From: Candidatus Altimarinota bacterium
Lineage (GTDB): Bacteria; Patescibacteriota; Gracilibacteria; UBA4473
Reading direction: 5' to 3'
DNA length: 12,584 nucleotides
Assembly (NCBI GenBank): GCA_020629095.1
Contig: JAHDDZ010000003.1
Coordinates: 1 to 12,584, forward strand
Part shown: piece by piece, positions 1-6,318 of the stretch
Position numbering within the stretch: the first letter of the stretch is position 1
Layout: each line of letters opens with the position of its first letter
The notes under the pieces: generated by a model
Told to the model about the DNA's origin: nothing
Database searches by the model: none
The model's input: the letters and a program-made list of their open reading frames with translations, nothing else
Made by a program: the position numbers and the translations under genes

Positions 1-1
1 C

Positions 2-586
2 ATTCGCGCTATCCTACAAATTGGGGCAGTAAACTTTAATCTGAAGTCAGAACCCGAACAAGAGGCCCTTATCCGCCGGTTACAACAGTTTGTAAATGCA
101 CTCGATTTTCCAGTACAGATTCTGGTGCAGAGCCGAAAACTAGATATTGATCAATATTTGGCGGAACTAAAACTAAAGCGAAAAGATCTAAAAAGCCCGC
201 TACTGCAAGAGCAAATGGCAGACTATATGAGTTATATCACCCGATTAGTTGAATTTGCTGATATCATGGAAAAACACTTTTTTATAGTTATCCCAGTTAA
301 CCCTGCTCGTGCTGAAAAGAAGGGAATGCTCTCAGATTTTCTCAGCTATATTACTCCAGATGATACCGCGGTAGAGGTGATAAAAAGGCGCAATGAGTTT
401 TTACAACTGAAAAAAGAAATGGACACGCGGTTGAGTGTCATTATGACTGCCATCGACGGCATGGGACTTTTGACTAATCGGCTCACCACAGCAGAAATTA
501 TAGAGCTCTATTATGAGCTCTATAATCCGACACTTGCCCGCCGGCAAAAATTTCAGTCGATTGAAGACCTTTCTGTGACTAGTTAA
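2..586 (+). CDS. TraC-like domain protein of a type IV secretion/conjugation cluster (5' end outside window)
   Basis: The frame is open from base 2 to a TAA at 584-586, giving 194 residues with the start outside the window; the internal GTG at 125 is not the true start. The protein opens with an 'AILQIGAVNFNLKSEPEQEAL' type stretch and continues with 'FPVQILVQSRKLDIDQYL'. It has a charged helical middle and ends with 'AEIIELYYELYNP'. I recognise this as the TraC-like protein that in many CPR genomes sits between a PrgI-like membrane protein and a VirB4-type ATPase. It looks like the N-terminal part of VirB4/TraC encoded separately, without Walker motifs. The role is inferred: cytoplasmic face of a type IV secretion or DNA-transfer apparatus. 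Its stop overlaps the stop of yidC on the other strand, so no ATPase gene follows on this side. Confidence 0.75.
   Translation: MRAILQIGAVNFNLKSEPEQEALIRRLQQFVNALDFPVQILVQSRKLDIDQYLAELKLKRKDLKSPLLQEQMADYMSYITRLVEFADIMEKHFFIVIPVNPARAEKKGMLSDFLSYITPDDTAVEVIKRRNEFLQLKKEMDTRLSVIMTAIDGMGLLTNRLTTAEIIELYYELYNPTLARRQKFQSIEDLSVTS
497..526. repeat. Perfect 12-bp inverted repeat with 6-base loop inside the TraC-like gene
   Basis: Arms are ATTATAGAGCTC (497-508) and GAGCTCTATAAT (515-526), separated by TATTAT. Each arm contains the palindrome GAGCTC. It lies about 60 bases before the stop and encodes the repeated peptide IELYYELY, so part of the symmetry comes from coding. It has no following T-run, so it is not a standard terminator. 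Confidence 0.8.
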
Positions 587-1770
587 GATTGCTTTACACG
601 CACTTGTGGTTTATCCATTTGGCGTTTAATCAGCCACTGCTGACCAACTCCAAATAGAGTCGAAGTTAACCAGTAGATACCTACTCCGGCTGGAAATGTG
701 GCTGTAAAGAAACCTATCATTAGTGGCATTGCCCACTGCATTACTTTTTGCATTTGCTGCATTTGCCCAGCCATGCCACTGCTGGCAGCTGCATTTGGGG
801 CTTTTCGCATCATAAACCGAAGTGCAAACCACTGCGCAACAGCGACCAAAATGGGTAATGGAAAGACATTTGCCTTTGAAAGGTCAAGCCCAAAGAACTG
901 CAAGTTTCCGGCACTCAAGTTTAGTCCGTCTTGGAATGAGTAGAGCAGCGGCTGCAGGTGTGGGCTGAGGCCTTCCTGTACGATATAGTAAACCCCCAAT
1001 AAAAATGGCAGTTGCAACAGCATCGGCATACAGCTGCTGAGCGGATTTATCTTGTGCGTTTTGTAAAGCTCCATTGTCTTTGCGGCTAGCGCCTGTTGGT
1101 CATTTTTATACTTCCGCTGGATTTCTTGTAGCTGCGGCTGAATGTGTTGCATAGCTTGCTGCCCTCTCATCGCGCGTTGGTTTGGAATAAACAGCAACAG
1201 CCGCACAATGAGCGTCAGCAATACAATAGCCCAGCCAAACGAGTTACCTGGCAGCACGTTTGTCAGCCACGCCAACAGGTTGAAAAGCGGCTGTTTTATC
1301 ACTCCACGAAAAAGCTGTCGGAAAACTCCTGGCTTTTTGATTTCGACTGGAGTTGAAGTAAATTCCCCCAGTCCAAGCGAGTAGTTTCCAGCCTCCGTGA
1401 AGACTTTATTTTGCACAGATGCGGCCTGAAACGTCAAGCTATTTCGCTCATTTTCTGGATCAATGGCGCTACAAATCGTGCCACACTCTGCACAATTTTT
1501 TGGGGTAATGTCAATACTTTTCCCGTTTATAGTACGGTAAAATCGCACATCGCCACACGCTGTTTGCAGTGCTGACGGGCTGCCCTCGATGCTCCAACTA
1601 ACCAAATTCCCGACAGGAACCGAATTAGTAATAGGCGAAAGAGCCACCGCAGCCAAATCAGCCTCAGCCGGAGCTTCTGCATTTCGTGACTGCCAAAAGC
1701 TAAACCCCAAATAGAAAATGAGGAACCACATCAGGGTGCCACGGATGAAACTGAGTGTTTTTTTATTCAT
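583..1770 (-). CDS. yidC: YidC/Oxa1-family membrane protein insertase
   Basis: This 395-residue protein inserts proteins into the inner membrane, alone or with the Sec translocon. An N-terminal membrane segment (about residues 7-26) is followed by an extracytoplasmic domain (about 30-155), shorter than the one in E. coli. The conserved Oxa1 core then runs from about 160 to 385. It includes the hydrophilic-groove arginine R190 in 'LTLIVRLLLFIP', the cytoplasmic coiled hairpin 'QPQLQEIQRKYKND', and 'KINPLSSCMPMLLQLPFLLGVYYI'. The tail is basic (IKRQMDKPQVRVKQS). There is no lipobox, unlike Gram-positive SpoIIIJ types. Four cysteines (C72, C93, C96, C100) sit in the outer domain, which is unusual. 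The ATG overlaps the rnpA stop as ATGA, implying translational coupling in an rpmH-rnpA-yidC operon. The yidD gene often found between rnpA and yidC is missing. Confidence 0.97.
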   Translation of the reverse strand: MNKKTLSFIRGTLMWFLIFYLGFSFWQSRNAEAPAEADLAAVALSPITNSVPVGNLVSWSIEGSPSALQTACGDVRFYRTINGKSIDITPKNCAECGTICSAIDPENERNSLTFQAASVQNKVFTEAGNYSLGLGEFTSTPVEIKKPGVFRQLFRGVIKQPLFNLLAWLTNVLPGNSFGWAIVLLTLIVRLLLFIPNQRAMRGQQAMQHIQPQLQEIQRKYKNDQQALAAKTMELYKTHKINPLSSCMPMLLQLPFLLGVYYIVQEGLSPHLQPLLYSFQDGLNLSAGNLQFFGLDLSKANVFPLPILVAVAQWFALRFMMRKAPNAAASSGMAGQMQQMQKVMQWAMPLMIGFFTATFPAGVGIYWLTSTLFGVGQQWLIKRQMDKPQVRVKQS

Positions 1771-2090
1771 ATTATTTGTGCATATATTTCCTGCAAATCA
1801 GCGATTATTGCAGCGGCATCATAGCCAGTGGATGCAGGTTTGTAAATCAAAATAAGGGCGCCTTTTCCGTGGTCGAGCTGGACTTTTCTCGCAAGTGCAT
1901 ATATCTGTCGCCGTAGCCGATTTCGATCGCTTGCCGCCTTTACATCCTTTTTTTTGACCACAACGGCGACTTTTCGCATGGCTACCCAGTGCGAATATCG
2001 CACTAGAAAGTGCCTTGTTTTAATGTTTTTTGAACGAGAAAAAACCCGCGCAAAAAGGCGGGTTGTAAGTCTATTTTCTTTTGAAAGCAT
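1767..2090 (-). CDS. rnpA: Ribonuclease P protein component
   Basis: This 107-residue basic protein is the RNase P protein subunit, which binds the catalytic RNA and helps mature tRNA 5' ends. It begins MLSKENRLTTRLFARVFSRSKN, like the family's usual 'LxKxxRLxxxxxFxxVF'. It carries the RNR signature in 'ASDRNRLRRQIYALAR' and ends 'ILIYKPASTGYDAAAIIADLQEIYAQII'. I chose ATG 2090 over the upstream GTG at 2123 because the family starts there and the GTG would overlap rpmH. AGGAG lies just one base before the ATG and overlaps the rpmH TAG stop, so the SD is oddly close and reinitiation from rpmH is likely. The gene ends in TGA within the yidC ATGA overlap. A terminator-like hairpin lies inside its codons 9-16. 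Confidence 0.95.
   Translation of the reverse strand: MLSKENRLTTRLFARVFSRSKNIKTRHFLVRYSHWVAMRKVAVVVKKKDVKAASDRNRLRRQIYALARKVQLDHGKGALILIYKPASTGYDAAAIIADLQEIYAQII
2039..2064 (-). terminator. Terminator-like hairpin (possible attenuator) inside the 5' part of rnpA
   Basis: Read on the minus strand, AACCCGC (2064-2058), an 8-base loop and GCGGGTT (2049-2043) form a 7-bp stem running straight into more Ts (2042-2039), giving six Ts in a row. This is the form of an intrinsic terminator, placed about 30 bases after the rpmH stop. It would let most transcripts end after rpmH and keep rnpA-yidC low. It also codes for TTRLFARV, so coding constraint is an alternative. Confidence 0.55.
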
Positions 2091-2094
2091 ACTC

Positions 2095-2244
2095 CTACCA
2101 GCGGTTTTGCTTGGCTCCCACACTCAGCAATTTTCGCCCTTTTCCTCGTCGGTTACTAATAACATTTTGACCACCGTTTGTGCGCATTCGTGCACGAAAA
2201 CCATGTGTCCGTAGTCGTTTTCTCCATCGTCTTTTTGCCAGCAT
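2095..2244 (-). CDS. rpmH: 50S ribosomal protein L34
   Basis: This 49-residue, highly basic protein carries the L34 core 'RKRLRTHGFRARMRTNGGQNVISNRRGKGRKLLSV', a component of the large subunit. The N-terminus (MLAKRRW) departs from the usual 'KRTxQP' start, and there is a short C-terminal tail, GAKQNRW. The frame stays open upstream to 2331, but that stretch contains the promoter (-10 at 2279-2274), so ATG 2244 is the likely start with a leader of roughly 23 bases. No SD is visible. It is the first gene of the rpmH-rnpA-yidC operon, with 4 bases between its TAG and the rnpA ATG. dnaA, the common upstream neighbour, is not here; tRNA genes take that place. Confidence 0.93.
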   Translation of the reverse strand: MLAKRRWRKRLRTHGFRARMRTNGGQNVISNRRGKGRKLLSVGAKQNRW

Positions 2245-2273
2245 TTTTCTATTGTCTAAAAGTGTACTTGCCG

Positions 2274-2301
2274 ATAGTAGCCAGCTTTTTCTCATTGTCA
2301 A
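2274..2301 (-). promoter_or_regulatory. Promoter of rpmH-rnpA-yidC
   Basis: TTGACA at 2301-2296, 16-base spacer, TACTAT at 2279-2274. The predicted transcript start is about 2267, some 23 bases before the rpmH ATG. The -35 box is one half of the palindrome TGTCAAGCTTGACA (2296-2309), whose other half is the -35 of the tRNA operon. Confidence 0.6.
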
Positions 2302-2303
2302 GC

Positions 2304-2331
2304 TTGACATGTGGCGCTGGCGGCCTATCAT
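2304..2331 (+). promoter_or_regulatory. Promoter of the tRNA-Leu/tRNA-fMet operon
   Basis: TTGACA at 2304-2309, 16-base spacer, TATCAT at 2326-2331, predicted start about 2338, 20 bases before tRNA-Leu. Its -35 is the right half of the 14-bp palindrome shared with the rpmH promoter, so the two promoters are back to back with only two bases between -35 hexamers. Confidence 0.6.
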
Positions 2332-2357
2332 CGGCTGGCTGTTTCGAGAGCAATCAA

Positions 2358-2447
2358 GGACAAGTGGCGGAATTGGTAGACGCGCTAGCTTGAGGGGCTA
2401 GTGGGCAAACTATGCCCGTGGAGGTTCGAGTCCTCTCTTGTTCACCA
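2358..2447 (+). tRNA. tRNA-Leu (anticodon GAG)
   Basis: A 90-base class II tRNA. The acceptor GGACAAG pairs with CTTGTTC with one G-U pair, followed by discriminator A and an encoded CCA. The anticodon stem CTAGC/GCTAG closes the loop TTGAGGG, giving anticodon GAG, which reads CUC/CUU. The long variable arm has a GGGC/GCCC stem. The T arm contains TTCGAGT. It is first in a two-tRNA operon. Confidence 0.96.
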
Positions 2448-2455
2448 GCACACAT

Positions 2456-2530
2456 CGCGGAGTAGAGCAGTGGCAGCTCGTCGGGCTCATAACCCGAAGG
2501 TCGCAGGTTCGAATCCTGCCTCCGCAACCA
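2456..2530 (+). tRNA. Initiator tRNA-fMet (anticodon CAT)
   Basis: A 75-base tRNA with encoded CCA. Initiator hallmarks are all present: a C1-A72 mismatch at the acceptor end, A11-U24 in the D stem, and three G-C pairs (GGG/CCC) next to the anticodon loop CTCATAA. It follows tRNA-Leu by 8 bases and is followed at once by a terminator. Confidence 0.97.
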
Positions 2531-2537
2531 AGCATGC

Positions 2538-2566
2538 AAAAAAAGACCCCGAATGGGGTCTTTTTT
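2538..2566. terminator. Bidirectional intrinsic terminator between the tRNA operon and rnj
   Basis: GACCCC (2545-2550), loop GAAT, GGGGTC (2555-2560), flanked by seven As and six Ts, so it terminates on both strands. It serves tRNA-fMet on the plus strand and rnj, whose stop is 21 bases away, on the minus strand. Confidence 0.9.
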
Positions 2567-2586
2567 GATTGATCTTCTGTTCTCCT

Positions 2587-4542
2587 TTAGCAGTCATAGA
2601 TAACACATTCGACCATTGGAGCATCTTTTCCTCTCACTGTCATCGTTTCGCGAACTCGTTTTGCAACTTGGTCTTGTATATTTTTCACATTGCTTTCGGG
2701 CGCAAACAGCTTCACAAAGGCATCTTTTGATGTTTTCTCTATATCATCCCACAGCTTTGTATTGTGCTTCACGGTTTTATATCCTCGGCTAAGGATATCC
2801 ACCTTTTTAATTTTCCCTTTGCTCTGCAAAATTGTCACCACTGTCAGGCCATACTCCCCCATAGCTTGGCGCTCTTGCAGCACTTTGTGTGGCACTTTGT
2901 ACCCCAGTTCATACATATTCATGGTTGCTGGAATCTGCTCTTTTTCGGTCATCATGCGCACTCCAGCTTTGTTGATCACTACCCCCTGCCCATTTTTCAT
3001 AATATGCGTACGGTCAAGTGAGAACCCCAGTTCGTCCATAAGCATATCACGAGCACCATATCGCATATACATCTCCCCATGAATTGGCGCAACATATTTC
3101 GGATTCAGCAGAGCAGTCACAGTCTTAATTTCCTCTTTATACCCGTGCCCACTCACATAAATGTCCATATCCATGTGGTTGATGGTCTTTAACCCAATCT
3201 CGCTCAGGTTGTTTTTCACCTTCACAATCGCCACTTCGTTCCCTGGAATTGGGCTACTGCTGAAGAGAATTGTATCTTCTTTTTTTAGTTTTACGTCTTT
3301 GTGCTTGCCAGCAGCCATACGTGTCAACGCAGCCAGTTCCTCCCCTTGGCTTCCAGTGCACAAAATCAGTACCTTGCTCTGATCCATTTTGTTCGCCTCG
3401 CGGTTCATTTTTCGCACCGTGCGGTCTTTGCATTTCAAGTAATTTAGCTTCCTTGCAATGGCAATATTTTTCTCCATTGACCGTCCACTCAAAAACACAG
3501 TTCGACCGTGTCTTTCTGCGGCTTCGACAATCTTCGCGACCCGCCCAACAGAGCTGGCAAATGTGGTCACCAAGAGTCGCCCAGGCGTGTCCTTAATCAC
3601 TTTTGCAATCCGTTCTTCGATCACGTGCTCACTTTTTGTGTGGCCATCTTTCATCGCGTTCGTGCTGTCTACCATGCCCAAAACCACTCCTTTGTGCCCA
3701 ATCGATGCAATGCGAATAAGGTCAGATGGCTGATCGTCAGACGGATTATGGTCTACCTTAAAGTCGCTTGTGTGCACTATCGCGCCATACGGCGTATTCA
3801 CCACAATTCCTAAGCTATCTGGAATTGAGTGATTTACATGGAAAAACTCCACCTGAAACTTCCCCAGTTTCAGTTTTGTACGGGGCGTGCACTCTGTGAT
3901 TTTCAACTTTTTGGCAATCCCAAATTCGTCGCTGTTGGCAAGAATAAGTTCCTTTGTCAGGCGACTTGCATACAGGTTTGGAAAACCGAGTTCTGGCACC
4001 ATATACGGCACTGCACCAATGTGGTCCAAATGCCCATGCGTATAAATAATTCCTTTGATTTTGTGCTTATTTTTGACCAGATATCGAACATCTGGGACTA
4101 GCACGTCGATGCCCAAGTGCTCTGGGTCAGGAAACAAAAACCCTGTATCAATGAGGATAATGTCATCTCCCCACTCAAGAAACATACAATTTGAACCCAC
4201 TTGTTCCATGCCACCAAGGGGCACAACACGAATATCCCCCATGTTTTTTTGCGCCAGTGTGTTCGTTACATGAAATTTATCGCGCTTTTCGTGCGTTGGC
4301 TTATCTGCCCATGGGTCATGATTTGTCTTCTGTATTTTCTTTTGTGGTGGTCTTCCACCACGTCCGCCTCTTTGCTGCGTTTTTGGCTTGCCAGTTTTCG
4401 GTTCCGGTTTTTGTTCTTGCACTGTTTTTGTCGCAGGCTTTTTATTTACTGGTTTTTCGGCCTTTTTTGCTGCTGGTTTTGCCGTCTCCGTAATTCGATT
4501 TTTGCCGAGCCATTGGCTCAGCTTTGATCTATTTTCACTCAT
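2587..4542 (-). CDS. rnj: Ribonuclease J with basic RGG-containing N-terminal extension
   Basis: This 651-residue beta-CASP metallo-beta-lactamase nuclease should act in mRNA decay and rRNA/5'-end processing, with endonuclease and 5'-3' exonuclease activity in known members. Zn ligands are visible: HGHLDH at 169-174, H237 in 'NHSIPDS', D260 in 'HTSDFKVD', and the later 'SGHG' and 'PIHGE' motifs. 'TFASSVGR' (327-334) belongs to the beta-CASP part. About 95 residues precede 'MGDIRVVPLGGMEQVG', where typical family members start, making it longer than the usual ~555. This extension is rich in K, P, T and Q and contains RGGRGGR, suggesting a disordered RNA-binding tail. No SD is seen before the ATG. 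A gene-free stretch of about 310 bases lies upstream and may be a regulatory leader. Confidence 0.95.
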   Translation of the reverse strand: MSENRSKLSQWLGKNRITETAKPAAKKAEKPVNKKPATKTVQEQKPEPKTGKPKTQQRGGRGGRPPQKKIQKTNHDPWADKPTHEKRDKFHVTNTLAQKNMGDIRVVPLGGMEQVGSNCMFLEWGDDIILIDTGFLFPDPEHLGIDVLVPDVRYLVKNKHKIKGIIYTHGHLDHIGAVPYMVPELGFPNLYASRLTKELILANSDEFGIAKKLKITECTPRTKLKLGKFQVEFFHVNHSIPDSLGIVVNTPYGAIVHTSDFKVDHNPSDDQPSDLIRIASIGHKGVVLGMVDSTNAMKDGHTKSEHVIEERIAKVIKDTPGRLLVTTFASSVGRVAKIVEAAERHGRTVFLSGRSMEKNIAIARKLNYLKCKDRTVRKMNREANKMDQSKVLILCTGSQGEELAALTRMAAGKHKDVKLKKEDTILFSSSPIPGNEVAIVKVKNNLSEIGLKTINHMDMDIYVSGHGYKEEIKTVTALLNPKYVAPIHGEMYMRYGARDMLMDELGFSLDRTHIMKNGQGVVINKAGVRMMTEKEQIPATMNMYELGYKVPHKVLQERQAMGEYGLTVVTILQSKGKIKKVDILSRGYKTVKHNTKLWDDIEKTSKDAFVKLFAPESNVKNIQDQVAKRVRETMTVRGKDAPMVECVIYDC

Positions 4543-4781
4543 ATTTAGTATGCGTTAGAAAGTATTTTCATGCATTGATTTCTGCCACTTTTCAATGTAC
4601 TTTCCCTCGCGCTTTTCATCTGTTTGGGTCTTGGCTGATGCGCATTTCTTGCGATTTCCAGCTTTCCTACAGAAGCGATTTGGCGGCTGTCACCCGCTGA
4701 GGCAGGACGTACGAATGTCGTACTATCGCCCTGTTAGCAATGCGGTGCGGCTGTCACGCTGACCGAAAAATTGCATTATTC
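4543..4781 (-). other. Long structured 5' leader of rnj, or an undescribed small RNA
   Basis: No gene was found between rnj and the next CDS. If the promoter at 4788-4815 is real, rnj has a leader of roughly 240 bases. Predicted elements on the minus strand are: hairpin GTACGA-CAT-TCGTAC (about 4723-4709), nested inside CAGG/CCTG and GCT/AGC pairings; hairpin GTCA-GCG-TGAC near 4764-4754; and hairpin GCGG/CCGC near 4697-4684. The motif GCGGCTGTCAC (plus-strand sense) occurs at 4683-4693 and 4747-4757, each followed by GCTGA. I do not recognise RNase P RNA, tmRNA, SRP RNA or a known riboswitch. A leader that binds RNase J itself, as RNase E does in E. coli, is speculation. Confidence 0.35.
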
Positions 4782-4787
4782 TTCTAA

Positions 4788-4815
4788 AGTATACACACTC
4801 CACACAAAAAAGCAA
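4788..4815 (-). promoter_or_regulatory. Candidate promoter of rnj
   Basis: TTGCTT at 4815-4810, 16-base spacer, TATACT at 4793-4788. The -10 is good and the -35 moderate. The -35 overlaps the T-run of the candidate terminator of the upstream membrane-protein gene. Confidence 0.4.
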
Positions 4816-4830
4816 ATAGCCTGCATTGCT
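4806..4830 (-). terminator. Weak candidate terminator after the efp/membrane-protein operon
   Basis: On the minus strand AGCAA (4830-4826), a 10-base loop and TTGCT (4815-4811) are followed by a run of Ts (4810-4806). The stem has only five pairs, so efficiency is doubtful. Confidence 0.4.
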
Positions 4831-4853
4831 CGTCAAAGGACTATTCTGTCAAA

Positions 4854-5702
4854 CTAGTACTCTGGATCAAAGAAAAAAGAGGTAATCAAGAACGCCATAG
4901 CGGGCATGCTGAACCAGAACTGGTAGTGATCAATAAGCATTCGAGCGAACCAACTTTGGTTGTAAATACTGATGCTGGTTGAGTACAACATTCCCTCTAC
5001 GAATGAGTTTCCTGATAGATAAATGAGCACAGTGCTAAGAAAAAGACCCGCAGATAGTGCAGCAAAAACCCCATGAATAGCCGTTCTGGCAACCCAGTGA
5101 TCATGTTTTTCAACGCCGATATGAAATGCTCCCCTTACCACAAAAATGACAATTGCAAACAGAAAAAGCAAGAGGCGAGTTATGGCAAAAATATTATCTG
5201 CGTAAACAGAGTCTGTAAGCGCGTTCCAGCCGCTGCTCATGTCAAAAAAGTATTGCTTAATGAAGGTCGCAATGGCATCTGATGTAAGCACCGCAATATA
5301 GGTCGATAAGATGAGCTTGAGTGTAGAGTTTTGCCCAAGGATAAAGTTGTATGCGAAGAGGACTATAAATGCAGCTGTTAGGACTAAATCCCACGAAAGT
5401 GGCAAATCACCAATCGAGGCATTTGCGATGTTTGCAGCTGGCTGCCCATTTCCCCGCGGCTGAGTATCTATAGCATTTATCCCTCCTTCTAAGGCCCCAT
5501 TTCCACTATTGGCAGCATTAACTGCTACCTCATTTGCAGAGCCAAAAAGAGCATCTAGCCCTACTGCGCCGCTTGTTCCCCAGTTTCCAAAAAGCCCCGA
5601 AAGCCATAGATTTCCACTACCTCGCAATACCCACCATAAAAAAAACAATAGCAAAAGAATGCCAAGCAGCACCAGTAAGCCAGTTATTTGCGGTCTGCGC
5701 AT
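4854..5702 (-). CDS. Uncharacterised polytopic membrane protein
   Basis: This 282-residue protein is of no family I can name. Hydrophobic segments suggest about six membrane spans: residues 7-27, 103-123, 127-150, 172-195, 207-230 and 261-278. Between spans 1 and 2 lies a low-complexity, G/A/N/S-rich loop of about 75 residues (28-100), probably outside the cytoplasm. A short motif, 'YNFILGQNSTLKLILSTYIAVLTSDAI', links spans 2 and 3. The arrangement loosely recalls CvpA-like proteins, but I see no convincing signature. Its ATG overlaps the efp stop by one base (TAATG), so the two genes are very probably co-transcribed and translationally coupled. A functional link with EF-P is not implied by known biology. 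Confidence 0.8.
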   Translation of the reverse strand: MRRPQITGLLVLLGILLLLFFLWWVLRGSGNLWLSGLFGNWGTSGAVGLDALFGSANEVAVNAANSGNGALEGGINAIDTQPRGNGQPAANIANASIGDLPLSWDLVLTAAFIVLFAYNFILGQNSTLKLILSTYIAVLTSDAIATFIKQYFFDMSSGWNALTDSVYADNIFAITRLLLFLFAIVIFVVRGAFHIGVEKHDHWVARTAIHGVFAALSAGLFLSTVLIYLSGNSFVEGMLYSTSISIYNQSWFARMLIDHYQFWFSMPAMAFLITSFFFDPEY

Positions 5703-6265
5703 TAGCTTTTTGCACGCTCCATATAGTCCCCAGAATCAGTATTGATGACCACTTTGTCACCCACTTTGATGAACTGGGGCACTTGTGCGATGTACCCCGT
5801 TTCAAGCGTGGCAGGCTTTGTGCCAGCCTGCGCACGGTCGCCTGTCACACCAGGGTCGGTTTGGGTCACCTCAAAGGTCATCTTTGGGGGCATTTTTACG
5901 TTAATTGGCGCATCGTTAAAAAACTGTAAATCGACATCCATTCCCTCCACTAAAAAGTGTGCTGTGTCACCCAATACGCTACGCTCGAAGCTATGCGTCT
6001 CAAATGTTTCTTGGTCCATGAAGTCAAATTGGTCACCTGCGGCATATAAAAATTGTGCCTTACCATAGCGCATATCAGCCCCCTCAAACTTTTCTGCCCC
6101 CTGAAAAGTGCGGTCAACCACTGCCCCTGAAACAAGATTTTTTAGCTTGGTCCGCATGACGCCAGCGCCGCGTGCAGACTTACTGTGCTGGTTCCACATG
6201 ACTTGCCATGGGTCACTGTCAAGCACAATTGTTTTGCCAACTTTTAGGTCTGTAATACCCAGCAT
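5702..6265 (-). CDS. efp: Translation elongation factor P
   Basis: This 187-residue protein is the usual EF-P length, with all three beta-barrel domains. EF-P binds between the P and E sites and relieves ribosomes stalled on polyproline. Domain I includes 'SDPWQVMWNQHSKSARGAGVMRTKLKNL'. The family's C-terminal signature is present: 'DPGVTGDRAQAGTKPATLETGYIAQVPQFIKVGDKVVINTDSGDYMER'. The loop tip that carries the modified residue has arginine at position 32 where the E. coli type has lysine. The frame is open to 6448, but homology fixes the start at ATG 6265 (MLGITDLKVGKTIV). No SD is visible. It is first in an operon with the membrane-protein gene downstream and is divergent from grpE. Confidence 0.96.
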   Translation of the reverse strand: MLGITDLKVGKTIVLDSDPWQVMWNQHSKSARGAGVMRTKLKNLVSGAVVDRTFQGAEKFEGADMRYGKAQFLYAAGDQFDFMDQETFETHSFERSVLGDTAHFLVEGMDVDLQFFNDAPINVKMPPKMTFEVTQTDPGVTGDRAQAGTKPATLETGYIAQVPQFIKVGDKVVINTDSGDYMERAKS

Positions 6266-6289
6266 GATGATTTCAGTTAATTCTATTCT

Positions 6290-6318
6290 ATGGTACTGGA
6301 GCAAAGTCGACTTGGCAA
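6290..6318 (-). promoter_or_regulatory. Candidate promoter of efp
   Basis: TTGCCA at 6318-6313, 17-base spacer, TACCAT at 6295-6290. Two overlapping TAGAAT boxes (6290-6280) are alternative -10 sites without a good -35. The -35 overlaps the one for grpE on the other strand. Confidence 0.4.

Noticed and set aside
1767..1770. UGA read as glycine (genetic code 25)
   Set aside because: TGA ends rnpA at the correct family length and overlaps the yidC start; the small peptide also ends in TGA.
2245..2331. Upstream extension of rpmH to 2331
   Set aside because: The extra 29 residues have no L34 similarity and the stretch contains the predicted promoter, so the start at 2244 is preferred.
4543..4853. 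RNase P RNA, tmRNA or SRP RNA in the gene-free stretch
   Set aside because: I could not find their conserved core sequences or a tRNA-like end on either strand.
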